Shown one piece after another: positions 35,600 through 46,759 of a stretch of 64,000 nt of DNA; position 1 is the first letter of the stretch, and each line of letters starts with the position of its first letter. Location: assembly GCF_018882085.1 (NCBI RefSeq), contig NZ_JACVPB010000005.1:1-64000 (forward strand), in the 5' to 3' direction. A program made the position numbers and the translations under genes. This stretch comes from Polynucleobacter sp. AP-Reno-20A-A9. Lineage in GTDB: Bacteria > Pseudomonadota > Gammaproteobacteria > Burkholderiales > Burkholderiaceae. The notes below the pieces were generated by a model, which was given only the letters and a program-made list of their open reading frames with translations, did not search any database and was not told the DNA's origin.

Positions 35600-36304
35600 A
35601 TGAGTGATATCCGTATATTCGAAATTTACCGCTACGATCCAGATGTCGATGCTGCTCCACGCATGCAACGTTATGAGTTAGAACTCACTGGTGAGCGTAT
35701 GTTGTTGGACGCTTTGATTTCTTTGAAGAAGCAAGACGAAACGATTTCTTATCGTCGCTCATGCCGTGAAGGTGTGTGCGGTTCAGATGCGATGAACATC
35801 AACGGTAAAAATGGCTTAGCTTGTTTGACCAATATGTTGACCTTGCCTAAGGTCATCACATTGCGCCCATTGCCTGGCTTGCCAGTAGTGCGTGATTTGA
35901 TCGTCGATATGACTTTGTTCTTCAAGCAGTATTTGTCTATCAAGCCTTACTTAGTTAATGACAATCCAGCTCCAGAAAAAGAGCGCCTCCAGAGTCCAGA
36001 AGAGCGTGAAGAGTTGAACGGTTTATATGAGTGCATCCTATGCGCATCATGCTCAACTTCATGCCCATCTTTCTGGTGGAATCCTGATAAGTTTGTGGGC
36101 CCAGCTGGTTTGTTACAGGCCTATCGCTTTATTGCGGATAGCCGTGATGAAGATACTAATCAGCGTTTGGATAACTTGGAAGATCCGTACCGTTTATTCC
36201 GTTGCCACACCATTATGAATTGCGTAGACGTCTGTCCTAAGCACTTGAACCCAACGAAGGCAATTGGCAAGATCAAGGAGTTGATGGTTCGTAGGGCAGT
36301 ATGA
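35600..36304 (+). CDS. sdhB: Succinate dehydrogenase iron-sulfur subunit
   Basis: A 234-residue electron-transfer subunit. The [2Fe-2S] domain has [21 protein letters not shown], with an aspartate in one usual ligand position as in many SdhB proteins. The [4Fe-4S] site is [12 protein letters not shown] and the [3Fe-4S] site is [13 protein letters not shown]. It passes electrons from FAD to ubiquinone. Its stop overlaps the sdhE start by 4 bases (ATGA). Confidence 0.97.
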   Translation: MSDIRIFEIYRYDPDVDAAPRMQRYELELTGERMLLDALISLKKQDETISYRRSCREGVCGSDAMNINGKNGLACLTNMLTLPKVITLRPLPGLPVVRDLIVDMTLFFKQYLSIKPYLVNDNPAPEKERLQSPEEREELNGLYECILCASCSTSCPSFWWNPDKFVGPAGLLQAYRFIADSRDEDTNQRLDNLEDPYRLFRCHTIMNCVDVCPKHLNPTKAIGKIKELMVRRAV

Positions 36305-36570
36305 TCCTCGGAAATGCGGAGTTATATCGTCTAAAGAGTGATGCTCGTAGGGGCTTGCTAGAGAACGATTTAATTCTGCAACGTTTCTTTGAGCGATATG
36401 GCTCTCAATTAAACGTAGAAGATGGAACAGTTTTAAGCCGGTTATTAGCTTTAGATGACAACGATTTAATGGATTTATTGATAGGTCGTAAAGATTCTGT
36501 AGCCAGCCTGGAGAAAGAGATGCAAACAGACTCTTTCAAGATAGTTTTACAAAGGCTGAGAGAGAAGTAA
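36301..36570 (+). CDS. sdhE: FAD assembly factor SdhE
   Basis: An 89-residue helical protein of the SdhE/YgfY/Sdh5 family, which helps attach FAD covalently to SdhA. The [19 protein letters not shown] segment contains the conserved RGLLE-D-L sequence at residues about 15-30 (here as [11 protein letters not shown]). Its start overlaps sdhB by 4 bases, so it is coupled to the operon it serves. The 82 bases after it hold a weak promoter-like pair and an inverted repeat ahead of gltA. Confidence 0.92.
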   Translation: MILGNAELYRLKSDARRGLLENDLILQRFFERYGSQLNVEDGTVLSRLLALDDNDLMDLLIGRKDSVASLEKEMQTDSFKIVLQRLREK

Positions 36571-36652
36571 TTCAGCATTTTGGTGCAGTAGCAGTAAGGA
36601 CGCATGATTGAATAGTGTATTAATCATATTTTTGAATGACTAAGGATTAGAA

Positions 36653-37966
36653 ATGATTGAATCGGACATCAAGGCAAAACTCTCGTTTTCGGATGGAACA
36701 CCAGATATTGATCTGCCAATTTATAAAGGGACAGTGGGTCCTGATGTAATCGACATTCGTAAGCTTTATGGTCAGACTGGAAAGTTCACTTACGATTCAG
36801 GCTTCTTATCTACTGCGTCATGCAATAGCAAAATTACCTATATCGATGGCGATAAGGGTGAGTTGCTCTATCGCGGTTACCCAATTGAAGATTTGGCAAA
36901 TAACTGTGACTTCTTGGAAGTTTGTTACCTCCTGATCAATGGCGAATTGCCAAATGCCACTGAGAAGAAAGCTTTTGATGAAATGGTCATGCACCACACA
37001 ATGGTTCATGAGCAAATGCAATTCTTCTTGCGCGGTTTCCGCCGCGATGCGCATCCAATGTCGGTATTAACAGGCTTGGTTGGTGCAATGGCTGCGTTCT
37101 ACCATGATGCGATTGATTACAGTCAGCCTAAAGCACGCGAAGTAGCACAGATTCGTTTGATTGCGAAGATGCCAACTTTGGTCGCGATGGCTTATAAATA
37201 TTCTGTAGGTCAGCCATTTATCTATCCAGATAACTCGTTGTCATACACCGCTAACTTTATGCGCATGATGTTTGCAACACCATGTGAAGAGTACAAAGTA
37301 AACCCAGTGTTGGTTCGTGCTTTGGATCGCATCTTCACATTGCATGCAGATCATGAGCAAAACGCTTCTACTTCTACAGTGCGTTTGTGCGGTTCGTCTG
37401 GTACAAATCCATTTGCCGCTATCTCTGCGGGTATTGCTTGCCTCTGGGGTCCAGCACACGGTGGTGCAAACGAAGCCTGCTTGCAAATGTTGAATGAAAT
37501 TCAAGCTAATGGCGGCGTAGATAAGATTCATGATTTCATCGCTCAAGTAAAAGATAAGAACTCAAGCGTTCGCTTGATGGGCTTTGGTCACCGTGTATAC
37601 AAAAACTTTGACCCACGTGCAAAGTTGATGCGTGAAACTTGCTACGAGGTATTGAATGAGCTCGGCCTGCAAGATGATCCATTGTTCAAGTTGGCAATGA
37701 CTCTCGAGAAGATTGCCTTGGAAGATGACTATTTTGTGAGCCGTAAGCTCTATCCAAACGTAGACTTCTATTCAGGCATCGTGCAACGTGCTTTAGGTAT
37801 CCCAACAGAAATGTTCACCTGTATTTTTGCCTTGGCAAGAACAGTAGGTTGGATTGCTCAGTGGGAAGAAATGATTACTGATCCTGAGTACAAAATTGGT
37901 CGTCCACGTCAGTTATACGTTGGCGAAACAACTCGCAAGGTTCCGAACATCTCAGTTCGTAAATAA
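36653..37966 (+). CDS. gltA: Citrate synthase, type II (hexameric)
   Basis: A 437-residue enzyme that condenses oxaloacetate and acetyl-CoA to citrate. The long N-terminal domain (about 1-60, ending [19 protein letters not shown]) marks the NADH-sensitive hexameric type of Gram-negative bacteria. Catalytic sections are [35 protein letters not shown] and the aspartate-containing [14 protein letters not shown]. It lies 82 bases after sdhE and 17 bases before leuC, so it may link the TCA block to the leucine genes in transcription. Confidence 0.97.
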   Translation: MIESDIKAKLSFSDGTPDIDLPIYKGTVGPDVIDIRKLYGQTGKFTYDSGFLSTASCNSKITYIDGDKGELLYRGYPIEDLANNCDFLEVCYLLINGELPNATEKKAFDEMVMHHTMVHEQMQFFLRGFRRDAHPMSVLTGLVGAMAAFYHDAIDYSQPKAREVAQIRLIAKMPTLVAMAYKYSVGQPFIYPDNSLSYTANFMRMMFATPCEEYKVNPVLVRALDRIFTLHADHEQNASTSTVRLCGSSGTNPFAAISAGIACLWGPAHGGANEACLQMLNEIQANGGVDKIHDFIAQVKDKNSSVRLMGFGHRVYKNFDPRAKLMRETCYEVLNELGLQDDPLFKLAMTLEKIALEDDYFVSRKLYPNVDFYSGIVQRALGIPTEMFTCIFALARTVGWIAQWEEMITDPEYKIGRPRQLYVGETTRKVPNISVRK

Positions 37967-37983
37967 GGTATTTAAGGTCTCTC

Positions 37984-39393
37984 ATGTCTCGTACGCTTTA
38001 TGACAAATTGTGGGATGACCACGTTGTTTACTCTGAAGAAGATGGCACAGCCACCATTTATATCGATCGTCAGTTGCTTCATGAGGTAACTAGTCCTCAG
38101 GCATTTGAAGGTTTGAATTTGGCTGGCCGTCCAGTTTGGCGCATCTCCGCTAATTTGGCAGTTTCTGATCACAACGTACCAACGACTGATCGCTCTGAAG
38201 GTATCACTGACCCGATATCCAAGTTGCAAGTCGATACCCTGGATCAAAACTGCGATGCCTTTGGCATTACTCAATACAAAATGAACGATACCCGCCAAGG
38301 GATTGTGCATGTCATTGGGCCTGAGCAGGGCGCTACTTTGCCTGGCATGACTGTAGTATGCGGTGACTCTCATACCAGTACGCATGGCGCCTTTGGTGCT
38401 TTGGCATTTGGTATCGGCACTTCTGAGGTCGAGCACGTATTGGCAACCCAAACCTTGCTCATGAAGAAGAGTAAGAATATGCTAGTGCGTGTTGATGGTC
38501 GATTGCAGCCAGGATCTACTGCTAAAGACATCGTATTAGCAGTGATCGGCAAGATTGGTACTGCTGGTGGCACGGGCTACACCATTGAGTTTGCTGGCGA
38601 AGCGATTCGCAACCTTTCTATGGAAGGTCGCATGACTATTTGTAATATGGCGATTGAAGCTGGTGCCCGCGCTGGTTTAGTTGCTGTAGATGAAACAACG
38701 ATTGAATATATTCAAGGTCGCCCATACGCACCTAAGGGCCCGGCGATGTTGCAAGCCTTGCAGTATTGGAGAACCTTGCATTCAGATCCAGATGCGAAGT
38801 TTGATGCTGTAGTGGAGCTGCGTGCGGAAGAGATTGCGCCGCAAGTGACCTGGGGTACTTCACCAGAAATGGTGCTGGCTATCAGTGATCGTGTTCCCGA
38901 TCCAGAAAAAGAACGTGATCCAAACAAGCGCTCAGCAATGGAGCGTGCTTTGGAGTACATGAACCTCACCCCGAACACTCCACTGAGCAGTATTTCTGTG
39001 GATAAAGTGTTTATCGGCTCATGCACCAATAGCCGTATTGAAGATATGCGCGCTGCCGCTAAGGTGGTTGATCGTTTGGGTAAGAAAGTTGCCGCTAATG
39101 TGAAGTTGGCTTTAGTTGTTCCTGGTTCTGGTTTGGTAAAGGCGCAAGCCGAGCGTGAAGGTCTGGACCGTATTTTCAAGGCCGCCGGTTTTGAATGGCG
39201 TGAACCTGGTTGCTCTATGTGCTTGGCGATGAATGCTGATCGCTTGGAGCCTGGAGAGCGTTGCGCATCAACATCGAATCGTAACTTCGAAGGTCGTCAA
39301 GGTAATGGCGGGCGCACACATTTAGTCAGTCCTGCAATGGCAGCTGCTGCAGCAATTGAAGGTCACTTTGTTGACGTTCGTAAGATTTCATAG
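37984..39393 (+). CDS. leuC: 3-isopropylmalate dehydratase large subunit
   Basis: A 469-residue aconitase-family subunit that with LeuD converts 2-isopropylmalate to 3-isopropylmalate. The [4Fe-4S] cysteines are in [18 protein letters not shown] and [15 protein letters not shown], and [19 protein letters not shown] is present. It starts [15 protein letters not shown], the usual start. An entericidin-like lipoprotein gene separates it from leuD, which is common in Burkholderiales. Confidence 0.97.
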   Translation: MSRTLYDKLWDDHVVYSEEDGTATIYIDRQLLHEVTSPQAFEGLNLAGRPVWRISANLAVSDHNVPTTDRSEGITDPISKLQVDTLDQNCDAFGITQYKMNDTRQGIVHVIGPEQGATLPGMTVVCGDSHTSTHGAFGALAFGIGTSEVEHVLATQTLLMKKSKNMLVRVDGRLQPGSTAKDIVLAVIGKIGTAGGTGYTIEFAGEAIRNLSMEGRMTICNMAIEAGARAGLVAVDETTIEYIQGRPYAPKGPAMLQALQYWRTLHSDPDAKFDAVVELRAEEIAPQVTWGTSPEMVLAISDRVPDPEKERDPNKRSAMERALEYMNLTPNTPLSSISVDKVFIGSCTNSRIEDMRAAAKVVDRLGKKVAANVKLALVVPGSGLVKAQAEREGLDRIFKAAGFEWREPGCSMCLAMNADRLEPGERCASTSNRNFEGRQGNGGRTHLVSPAMAAAAAIEGHFVDVRKIS

Positions 39394-39405
39394 AGGTAAT
39401 CAAGC

Positions 39406-39609
39406 ATGAAGTTTTCATCTATCTCTCTTATTGCCAGGTTAGCTATCGTTGGTCTAGCGGGCCTCATCATTTCTGCTTGTAGCAGCACCATGGAAGGTGT
39501 TGGTAAAGACTTGCAGAACATGGGAACCTCCATGGGCGGATCAAGCAACACACAAAACAATCAATCTCAGACTAAGGGTAAGGACGTTGTCGTTACTCCT
39601 GTGAAGTAA
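39406..39609 (+). CDS. Entericidin-like small lipoprotein
   Basis: A 67-residue protein with a lipoprotein signal peptide: a basic start, a hydrophobic stretch (LIARLAIVGLAGLII) and the lipobox ISAC, with the modified cysteine near residue 25. The mature part CSSTMEGVGKDLQNMGTS is like the CNTxxGxGxDI opening of entericidins A and B, then a polar Gln/Ser-rich tail that is longer than in entericidin. Entericidins in E. coli are toxin/antidote lipoproteins, but here there is one gene only. It sits 12 bases after leuC and 32 bases before leuD, in a leucine operon. Confidence 0.8.
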   Translation: MKFSSISLIARLAIVGLAGLIISACSSTMEGVGKDLQNMGTSMGGSSNTQNNQSQTKGKDVVVTPVK

Positions 39610-39641
39610 ATCATTAGAGCAAATAGAGTAAAAGTCGAATC

Positions 39642-40289
39642 ATGGAAAAATTTACGGTATACAAAGGTTTAGTTGCTCCGCTTAATCGCGAGAACGTGGA
39701 TACCGATGCCATTATTCCGAAGCAGTTTCTGAAATCCATTAAGAAGACTGGCTTTGGTCAAAACCTGTTTGATGAATGGCGTTACCTAGATCATGGTGAG
39801 CCTGGTCAAGATTGCAGTACACGCCCCATCAATCCAGACTTTGTACTCAATCAAGTGCGCTACAAAGGGGCCGGTATCTTGCTGGCTCGTAAAAACTTTG
39901 GTTGTGGCAGCTCTCGTGAGCATGCTCCTTGGGCCTTGGATCAATTTGGCTTTAGAGCCGTGATTGCCCCTAGCTTTGCAGATATCTTCTACAACAACTG
40001 CTTCAAAAACGGTGTTTTGCCGATTGTTTTGACTGAAATGCAGGTGGATCATCTTTTTAATGAAACCCAAGCATTTAATGGCTATCAATTAACAATTGAT
40101 CTAGCAGCGCAGCAGGTTATTGCACCTGATGGCACTGCTTATAGCTTCGAAGTGGCCCCCTTTAGGAAGTATTGCCTTCTTAACGGCTTAGACGATATTG
40201 GCCTAACCCTGCAACATGCAGATAAAATCAAGGCTTATGAAGCCGAGCGCATCCTAAAAATGCCTTGGCTTGCGACACAATTGCCGTAA
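39642..40289 (+). CDS. leuD: 3-isopropylmalate dehydratase small subunit
   Basis: A 215-residue swivel-domain subunit that pairs with LeuC. It has [19 protein letters not shown] at the N-terminus and the substrate-binding [18 protein letters not shown] near residue 85, followed by [16 protein letters not shown]. Length is normal for bacterial LeuD. It starts with ATG 32 bases after the small lipoprotein gene, and leuB starts 23 bases after its stop. Confidence 0.96.
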   Translation: MEKFTVYKGLVAPLNRENVDTDAIIPKQFLKSIKKTGFGQNLFDEWRYLDHGEPGQDCSTRPINPDFVLNQVRYKGAGILLARKNFGCGSSREHAPWALDQFGFRAVIAPSFADIFYNNCFKNGVLPIVLTEMQVDHLFNETQAFNGYQLTIDLAAQQVIAPDGTAYSFEVAPFRKYCLLNGLDDIGLTLQHADKIKAYEAERILKMPWLATQLP

Positions 40290-40312
40290 TTTCGTTGATT
40301 TAAAGGTCTTTC

Positions 40313-41383
40313 ATGAAAATTGCAGTTCTACCGGGCGATGGTATCGGCCCGGAAATCGTTGCTCAAGCTGTTCGAGTGCTTCAAGCGCTTGGTCCTAAGT
40401 TTGATTTAGAAGAAGCTCCTGTAGGTGGAGCAGCTTATGATGTCGCTGGGCATCCTTTGCCGCCAGCCACCTTAGAGCTTGCTAAAAAAGCAGATGCCAT
40501 TTTGTTTGGCGCGGTAGGTGATTGGAAGTACGACACCCTTGCTCGCGAACTGCGACCTGAACAAGCCATCTTGGGTTTACGTAAACACCTCGAGTTGTTT
40601 GCTAACTTCAGGCCTGCCATTTGCTACCCAGAACTTACAGCTGCATCAAGTCTCAAGCCAGAAATCATTGGCGGCTTGGATATTTTGATTGTGCGTGAGC
40701 TCAATGGCGATATATATTTCGGTCAGCCACGCGGCATTCGTACTTCAGAGTTACCTTTATTTAAAGGTGCGCGCGAAGGCTTTGACACCATGCATTACAG
40801 CGAGCCTGAGGTAGAGCGCATTGGTCGCGTTGCATTTGAAGCGGCACGCAAGCGTGGCAAGAAAGTTTGCAGCGTAGATAAGGCAAACGTTTTGGAGACT
40901 TCACAGCTTTGGCGTGAAGTGATGATTCGAGTGTCCAAGGACTACCCAGATGTTGAGTTATCCCATATGTATGTGGATAACGCAGCGATGCAATTGGTCA
41001 AGGCGCCTAAGGCCTTTGATGTGGTGGTGACCGGCAATCTGTTTGGTGACATCTTGTCTGATGAGGCAGCTATGTTGACTGGTTCTATTGGCATGTTGCC
41101 ATCTGCTTCTTTGGACAAGAACAATAAGGGCTTATATGAGCCAAGCCATGGTTCTGCGCCAGATATTGCTGGTAAGGGTATCGCCAACCCATTGGCAACG
41201 ATTTTGTCTGCTGCAATGATGTTGCGTTATTCATTAGGCATGCCTGCTGAGGCTGATCGTATTGAAAAGGCAGTGCAAAAGGTATTGGCTCAAGGTTTAC
41301 GTACAGCGGACATCTATACAGAAGGCACGACAAAAGTGTCTACCGTTGAAATGGGCGATGCTGTTGTTGCAGCGCTTGCGTAA
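40313..41383 (+). CDS. leuB: 3-isopropylmalate dehydrogenase
   Basis: A 356-residue NAD-dependent decarboxylating dehydrogenase that makes the 2-oxo precursor of leucine. Signatures are [30 protein letters not shown] and the metal/substrate segment [22 protein letters not shown], then [19 protein letters not shown] for NAD binding. It completes leuCDB. leuA is not in the window. asd begins 46 bases downstream. Confidence 0.97.
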   Translation: MKIAVLPGDGIGPEIVAQAVRVLQALGPKFDLEEAPVGGAAYDVAGHPLPPATLELAKKADAILFGAVGDWKYDTLARELRPEQAILGLRKHLELFANFRPAICYPELTAASSLKPEIIGGLDILIVRELNGDIYFGQPRGIRTSELPLFKGAREGFDTMHYSEPEVERIGRVAFEAARKRGKKVCSVDKANVLETSQLWREVMIRVSKDYPDVELSHMYVDNAAMQLVKAPKAFDVVVTGNLFGDILSDEAAMLTGSIGMLPSASLDKNNKGLYEPSHGSAPDIAGKGIANPLATILSAAMMLRYSLGMPAEADRIEKAVQKVLAQGLRTADIYTEGTTKVSTVEMGDAVVAALA

Positions 41384-41429
41384 GAATTTAAATAAAAGCA
41401 AAACAATCACATTTACTAGATAGTTGATC

Positions 41430-42587
41430 ATGGCAAATTCAAAAACACCTTTGGTTGGTTTAGTTGGCTGGCGCGGTATGGTTGGCAGCGTTCTCATGGA
41501 GCGCATGCTCGCTGAAAAAGACTTCGATCTGATCGAGCCCGTATTTTTTAGTACCAGCCAAGCGGGCGGAGAGGTGCCTTTGCTCAATGGTCAAAAAGTA
41601 TCCAAGAGTGAAAGCACTTTGCAAGATGCTAATGATATTAAGGCGCTCTCACGCTGCGACATCATCTTGACTTGCCAAGGCGGTGACTACACCAATGATA
41701 TTTTCCCTAAGCTTCGTGCTACAGGCTGGAATGGCCATTGGATTGACGCAGCTAGTGCATTACGCATGAAAGATGACGCCGTATTAATTTTGGATCCAGT
41801 CAATCGCTCAGTGATTGATAAGGCCTTGGCTGCTGGCGGCAAAAATTGGATTGGCGCCAACTGTACTGTGAGCTTGATGATGATCGCCATGGGTGGCTTG
41901 GTAAAGGCCGATATGGTTGAGTGGATTAGCGCCATGACATACCAGGCGGCTTCTGGTGCTGGCGCGCAGAACATGCGTGAGTTGCTCCTACAAATGGGCG
42001 CATTGCGTGACAGCGTTGCTAGTGAATTAGCAGATCCCTCGTCATGGATTTTAGATATTGATCGTAAGGTTACCGAGACATTGCGTTCCTCCGATTTCCC
42101 TAAGAAAAATTTCCGTAACACTGCTTTAGCCGGTAGCTTGATTCCTTGGATCGACGTACCTGTTGAGAATGGTCAAACTAAAGAAGAGTGGAAGGGCGGA
42201 GCTGAGTTCAATAAGATCTTGGGCCGTCCAGCATTCCGCACGCCTGGCAGCATTCCGGTAGATGGTCTGTGTGTACGCGTTGGCGCAATGCGTTGCCATT
42301 CACAGGGTTTGACTGTGAAGCTCAAAAAAGATATCCCGCTGAAAGAGATCGAGGCGATTTTGGCTGCAGATAATCAGTGGGTAAAAGTAATTCCCAATGA
42401 TCGTGAAACTACTGAGCGTGATTTGTCTCCCGCAGCAGTCAGCGGTACATTGACTGTGCCTATCGGCCGTCTGCATAAGATGGCAATGGGCCCAGACTTT
42501 TTAGGCGCATTCACTGTTGGCGACCAACTTTTGTGGGGTGCTGCTGAGCCATTGCGCCGCATGCTTCGCATTCTGCTTGAGAAGTAA
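41430..42587 (+). CDS. asd: Aspartate-semialdehyde dehydrogenase
   Basis: A 385-residue NADPH enzyme that reduces aspartyl phosphate to aspartate semialdehyde for lysine, methionine, threonine and diaminopimelate. [20 protein letters not shown] binds NADP, and the catalytic cysteine is in [18 protein letters not shown]. The frame is open two codons earlier from a TTG at 41424, but the ATG at 41430 ([10 protein letters not shown]) is the better start. It follows leuB by 46 bases and precedes a FimV-like gene by 10. Confidence 0.96.
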   Translation: MANSKTPLVGLVGWRGMVGSVLMERMLAEKDFDLIEPVFFSTSQAGGEVPLLNGQKVSKSESTLQDANDIKALSRCDIILTCQGGDYTNDIFPKLRATGWNGHWIDAASALRMKDDAVLILDPVNRSVIDKALAAGGKNWIGANCTVSLMMIAMGGLVKADMVEWISAMTYQAASGAGAQNMRELLLQMGALRDSVASELADPSSWILDIDRKVTETLRSSDFPKKNFRNTALAGSLIPWIDVPVENGQTKEEWKGGAEFNKILGRPAFRTPGSIPVDGLCVRVGAMRCHSQGLTVKLKKDIPLKEIEAILAADNQWVKVIPNDRETTERDLSPAAVSGTLTVPIGRLHKMAMGPDFLGAFTVGDQLLWGAAEPLRRMLRILLEK

Positions 42588-42597
42588 TCTACCGGTT

Positions 42598-43980
42598 ATG
42601 TGTCGTATTGGCCAACAAGGCTTAAAGCTACTTTGTGTTGTGCTGCTTGGTTGGTCGTCTTTAGCTGGAGCGATTAGCTTAGGTGCTCCGCAGCTGCAGT
42701 CCCGCCCTGGCGAGCCACTGCGTGTGGAGATTCCAGTTCGAGTTGGAGCAGATGAGCAGGGCACTTTATCCAGCCTCAATGTGGCAATGCCTAATAAGGC
42801 AGCTTATGAGCGTTTAGGTATTTCCCAAAAGATTCTTGATCTCAATCCGCAGGCGATGGTGTATCGCAACCGTCAAGAGCAACTTATGGTGTTGGTGGAG
42901 ACAGTTAATTCTGTGCCGATGACTGATGATCCCTTCTTGGATGTATTGGTTAATCTCAATTGGTCTAGCGGCAGCCTTACTAAGACATTCACATTATTGC
43001 TTGGTGATGTACAAAAGCTCACCGTGAAGCCGGGGCAGTCTTTATCTGAAATTGCCGCCATCATGGTGCCTCAGTTGGATGGTGCAACCCTAGATCAAAC
43101 CATGATGGCTTTGTACAAAGCCAATCCGGATGCATTTGCTAGTGGTAGCATCAATCGCTTGGCAGCCGGAGCAGAATTAACCAAACCAAGTCAGGCGCTG
43201 CTGCGTTCTATTAGCCCGGCAGAGGCAAATCAGTTTGTTGCAGATGCTAACGAACAATGGCGTCAAGAACGTGGTGAAAAAGATGGCGCCCCAGGCGCTA
43301 TCAAATCTACGAATATCAAAACGACCGAAGCATCAGCTAAAGATCGCTTGAAGATTGGCTCAAGTGCTGATGGCAGCGATCAAGAACGTCGCTACACAGA
43401 AGAGTTGGTAGCCCAAGAGAAGATGTTGGAGCAGACTAAAGCTCGGGTTGCTGAGCTAGAAAAGAATATTGCTGACTTGCAAAGACTCTTGGATAAATCT
43501 AAGGAGAAGAAAGCGGTCGATAACAACTTTGGCTTAGGTGGCTTCGGGCCAGCGATCTTGGCGGTTGCCTTAATTGGATTGACTGGTTTATTGCTCTGGG
43601 GTTTAGCTCGAAACGCGCGCCGTTCAGAAGCGCCGAGTTTTCATGCGGATACACATCATGTTGCTAAAAATGAGAAACCTCCTACCAGCTCTCATTTTGA
43701 AATGCCAGCTCGTGCAAAGGCATTGTTTGATGGTATTGATCTTGATCTTTCAAAGCCTGCAAAAGAGGTGCCATCAATCATTGCTATTCCGGTAGCGAAT
43801 CCTCTGACGGATACCCTGCGCGTCAAATTGAATCTAGCGCGCGCTTACATTACGATTGAAGATTTCACTGCTGCTAAAAAGTCGATTGAAGAAGTGCTTC
43901 GTATCAGTAATTCTGTTGATCCAGCGGTCACCATTGAAGCGCAAGGCTTGTTGGCAGAGATCTCGCACCGCAATACCTGA
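42598..43980 (+). CDS. fimV: FimV-like LysM-domain inner-membrane protein
   Basis: A 460-residue protein whose start at ATG 42598 gives a signal peptide ([24 protein letters not shown]). Next come the FimV N-terminal domain ([20 protein letters not shown]), a LysM-like peptidoglycan-binding section near 140-200 ([16 protein letters not shown]), a coiled coil near 275-310 ([18 protein letters not shown]), a membrane helix near 325-345 and a C-terminal FimV/TPR-like region. FimV proteins organise polar type IV pili and chemosensory systems. This one is much shorter than the Pseudomonas protein. The frame is open 27 codons upstream, but that overlaps asd. Confidence 0.85.
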   Translation: MCRIGQQGLKLLCVVLLGWSSLAGAISLGAPQLQSRPGEPLRVEIPVRVGADEQGTLSSLNVAMPNKAAYERLGISQKILDLNPQAMVYRNRQEQLMVLVETVNSVPMTDDPFLDVLVNLNWSSGSLTKTFTLLLGDVQKLTVKPGQSLSEIAAIMVPQLDGATLDQTMMALYKANPDAFASGSINRLAAGAELTKPSQALLRSISPAEANQFVADANEQWRQERGEKDGAPGAIKSTNIKTTEASAKDRLKIGSSADGSDQERRYTEELVAQEKMLEQTKARVAELEKNIADLQRLLDKSKEKKAVDNNFGLGGFGPAILAVALIGLTGLLLWGLARNARRSEAPSFHADTHHVAKNEKPPTSSHFEMPARAKALFDGIDLDLSKPAKEVPSIIAIPVANPLTDTLRVKLNLARAYITIEDFTAAKKSIEEVLRISNSVDPAVTIEAQGLLAEISHRNT

Positions 43981-43982
43981 TC

Positions 43983-44822
43983 ATGCGTATAGCCCTTGGC
44001 CTTCAATATGATGGCAGCCCATATTCAGGCTGGCAAACGCAGGTCAAGCACAACACGGTACAGGACGAATTAGAAAAAGCCATATCCGCTTTTGTTGGTG
44101 AGGAGGCTTGCAAAGAGCAGCCTATCCATACCATTACTGCGGGTAGAACCGACACTGGTGTTCATGCCTTAGGGCAGGTTGTGCACTTTGATACCAATGT
44201 TGTGCGTGAAGACTTTTCATGGGTAAGGGGAGTGAACTCATTCCTGCCCCCATCCATTGTGGTGAATTGGGCTAAGCCAGTTTCCGATGAATTCAGTGCG
44301 CGCTTCTCTGCTTATGAGCGTGAATATATTTATGCTTTGCAAGCGGGACCTTGTCGTTCACCGATGTCTCACTCGCGCGCAGGTTACTTGCTGGTGCCTC
44401 CAAACCATTGGCTTGATGTAGAGGCTATGAAAAAATCAGCTGAGTGCTTGATTGGCGAACACGACTTCAGCTCTTTCCGTTCTTCCGAGTGTCAGAGTAA
44501 AACGCCAGTGAAAACGATTTACTCCATTGAGATTATTGCCGAGCAACCATGGCTATATTTCCGAATTCAGGGCAATGCCTTTTTGCACCACATGATCCGA
44601 AATGTCGTCGGTTGTTTTCTGCAGATTGGCCAGGGCAGGCAAGGCCCGGAATGGATGTCAGAAGTATTGGCCGCTAAGAATCGGCAAATTGCGGCTCCCA
44701 CCTTTATGGCGGATGGCTTGTATTTGGCCAAAATCACTTACCCAGACGAATTTGCTATCCCGCAGCCTTGGTTGGAAAACTCCTGGTTGCCTAATGAGCT
44801 TATCGGGAAACACAAGAAATAA
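43983..44822 (+). CDS. truA: tRNA pseudouridine(38-40) synthase
   Basis: A 279-residue enzyme that makes pseudouridine in the anticodon arm of tRNAs. The catalytic aspartate is in [19 protein letters not shown], and [17 protein letters not shown] and [17 protein letters not shown] are present. The gene begins 2 bases after the FimV stop and ends 26 bases before trpF. Placement between fimV and trpF is the standard betaproteobacterial and Pseudomonas order. Confidence 0.96.
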   Translation: MRIALGLQYDGSPYSGWQTQVKHNTVQDELEKAISAFVGEEACKEQPIHTITAGRTDTGVHALGQVVHFDTNVVREDFSWVRGVNSFLPPSIVVNWAKPVSDEFSARFSAYEREYIYALQAGPCRSPMSHSRAGYLLVPPNHWLDVEAMKKSAECLIGEHDFSSFRSSECQSKTPVKTIYSIEIIAEQPWLYFRIQGNAFLHHMIRNVVGCFLQIGQGRQGPEWMSEVLAAKNRQIAAPTFMADGLYLAKITYPDEFAIPQPWLENSWLPNELIGKHKK

Positions 44823-44848
44823 GGAGCCCTTGGCTTTATCATTCATTT

Positions 44849-45526
44849 ATGGGTTTACTGACATACTCTCCGGGCCGAACTAGGGTCAAAATCTGCGGCT
44901 TAAAGAGCTCGGCTGATGTGGATTTTGCGGTTTCTGCAGGGGTGGATGCGATTGGCTTTGTCTTTTATCCGCCCAGCGTCCGTGCTGTAAGCCCTAATAT
45001 CGCTGCCCAGCTCATTTCTAGACTTCCAGCAGGGGTTGATGCCGTTGGACTGGTTGTCAACCCTACGGATGAGGAATTTGCTGCTATTCGGGCTGCTGCC
45101 TCGATTACCTTATGGCAGTTTCATGGGGATGAGTCCCCAGAACGCTGTGCCCAGCTTGCCGCAGGCGAACCCTGGATGAAGGCTGCTCGTGTAGGAGCTG
45201 GCTTCGCTTTTGATGATTTTTCCCTACAATATGGGGATGCAAACGCTTTTCTGCTGGATGCCCTCGTTGAGGGATATGGTGGCGGAGGCGTTCCTTTTGA
45301 TTGGCAAGGAATTCCACAGACATGGGTAAGCGAAAACGCGCCTCGGGTCGTTTTGAGTGGTGGATTGAACACGCACAACGTGGGCGAGGCGATTGCACGC
45401 CTGCATCCTTGCGCGGTTGACGTCAGCAGTGGCGTAGAAAGCAGCAGGGGTGTTAAAGACCCTGCGCTCATGGCTCAATTTGTTCAAGCAGTGCGCGCAG
45501 CAGATGCGAAATCATCATTCCAATAA
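44849..45526 (+). CDS. trpF: Phosphoribosylanthranilate isomerase
   Basis: A 225-residue TIM-barrel enzyme for the third step of tryptophan synthesis. The catalytic cysteine and substrate loop are in RVKICGLKSSADVDFAV, with FVFYPPSVRAVS and the phosphate-binding VDVSSGVESSRGVKDP near the C-terminus. It is a stand-alone TrpF, not fused to TrpC. No leader peptide with tryptophan codons was found upstream. trpB follows 30 bases later. Confidence 0.95.
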   Translation: MGLLTYSPGRTRVKICGLKSSADVDFAVSAGVDAIGFVFYPPSVRAVSPNIAAQLISRLPAGVDAVGLVVNPTDEEFAAIRAAASITLWQFHGDESPERCAQLAAGEPWMKAARVGAGFAFDDFSLQYGDANAFLLDALVEGYGGGGVPFDWQGIPQTWVSENAPRVVLSGGLNTHNVGEAIARLHPCAVDVSSGVESSRGVKDPALMAQFVQAVRAADAKSSFQ

Positions 45527-45556
45527 TTTGCTGTAGATAAATCAAAAGAGGTAGCT

Positions 45557-46750
45557 ATGTACGACAAGCCAGATGCAAGAGGACACTTTGGTCCTTACGG
45601 CGGCGTGTTTGTTTCTGAGACGTTGATGTTTGCCTTGGATGAGCTTAAAGAAGCTTATGCAAAGTATCAATACGATCCAGAATTCATTGAAGAGTTCCAT
45701 TACGAGCTCAAGCACTTTGTTGGCAGGCCCTCACCGGTGTATCACGCTAAGCGCTGGAGTGAAATGCTCGGTGGTGCACAAATCTATTTGAAGCGTGAAG
45801 ATTTAAATCACACAGGCGCACACAAGATTAATAACGTGATTGGTCAGGCGATGCTGGCTAAGCGTATGGGCAAGCCCCGCATTATTGCTGAGACAGGGGC
45901 TGGGCAGCACGGTGTTGCTACCGCAACGATCTGCGCTCGTTTTGGCCTTGATTGCACAGTCTATCAAGGCTCCGTGGACGTGGCTCGTCAGGCGCAGAAC
46001 GTATTCCGTATGAAGTTGCTTGGCGCTAAAGTGGTTCCGGTGGAATCTGGTACTAAGACTTTGAAAGATGCCCTCAATGAGGCGATGCGCGATTGGGTTA
46101 CCAATGTGGATAACACCTTCTACATCATTGGCACCGTTGCTGGCCCTCATCCTTATCCAATGATGGTCAGAGATTTTCAAAGTGTGATTGGTGAAGAGTG
46201 CAAAGTACAGATGCCGGAGATGACTGGTCATCAACCTGACTATGTTTTGGCTTGTGTTGGTGGTGGCTCAAATGCGATGGGCATTTTCTATCCATATATC
46301 GATTTCCCGGAAGTAAAGCTTGTTGGTGTTGAGGCTGCGGGACATGGCTTGGGAAGTGGTTTGCATTCAGCAGCGCTTTGCGTTGGGACGCCTGGTGTGT
46401 TGCACGGCAACCGTACTTATTTATTGCAAGATAAGAATGGCCAGATCTCTGAAACGCATTCTGTTTCTGCTGGTATGGACTACCCAGGTGTTGGCCCTGA
46501 GCATGCATGGTTAAAAGATTCTGGTCGCGCAGACTATGTGGCGATTACAGATGAAGAGGCGCTTCAAGCATTCCATGATTGCTGCCAGATTGAAGGCATC
46601 ATTCCTGCACTTGAGTCTTCACATGCTATTGCCTATGCTTGCAAGCTAGCCAAAACTTTGCCAAAAGATAAAACCATCTTGGTCAATCTCTCTGGCCGAG
46701 GTGACAAGGATATGCATACCGTTGCTCAGGCAACTGGTTCAGAAGGTTAA
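45557..46750 (+). CDS. trpB: Tryptophan synthase beta chain
   Basis: A 397-residue PLP enzyme that joins indole and serine to make tryptophan. The PLP lysine lies in [18 protein letters not shown] near residue 90, and [20 protein letters not shown] and [17 protein letters not shown] (PLP phosphate loop) are present. It is the TrpB1 type that works with TrpA, whose gene starts 9 bases later. Confidence 0.97.
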   Translation: MYDKPDARGHFGPYGGVFVSETLMFALDELKEAYAKYQYDPEFIEEFHYELKHFVGRPSPVYHAKRWSEMLGGAQIYLKREDLNHTGAHKINNVIGQAMLAKRMGKPRIIAETGAGQHGVATATICARFGLDCTVYQGSVDVARQAQNVFRMKLLGAKVVPVESGTKTLKDALNEAMRDWVTNVDNTFYIIGTVAGPHPYPMMVRDFQSVIGEECKVQMPEMTGHQPDYVLACVGGGSNAMGIFYPYIDFPEVKLVGVEAAGHGLGSGLHSAALCVGTPGVLHGNRTYLLQDKNGQISETHSVSAGMDYPGVGPEHAWLKDSGRADYVAITDEEALQAFHDCCQIEGIIPALESSHAIAYACKLAKTLPKDKTILVNLSGRGDKDMHTVAQATGSEG

Positions 46751-46759
46751 GAAAGAGTT

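Noticed and set aside
39406..39609. Toxin/antidote pair of entericidin type
   Set aside because: There is only one small lipoprotein gene, with no partner before or after it in the leucine operon.
44823..44848. Tryptophan leader peptide or attenuator ahead of trpF
   Set aside because: The gap from truA is only 26 bases and holds neither Trp codons nor alternative hairpins.
45803..46234. Long open frame of 143 codons antisense to trpB, and a similar one antisense to lpdA at 11634-12035
   Set aside because: Their composition is that of reverse-strand shadows of strongly coding genes, and no family features or ribosome sites were seen.
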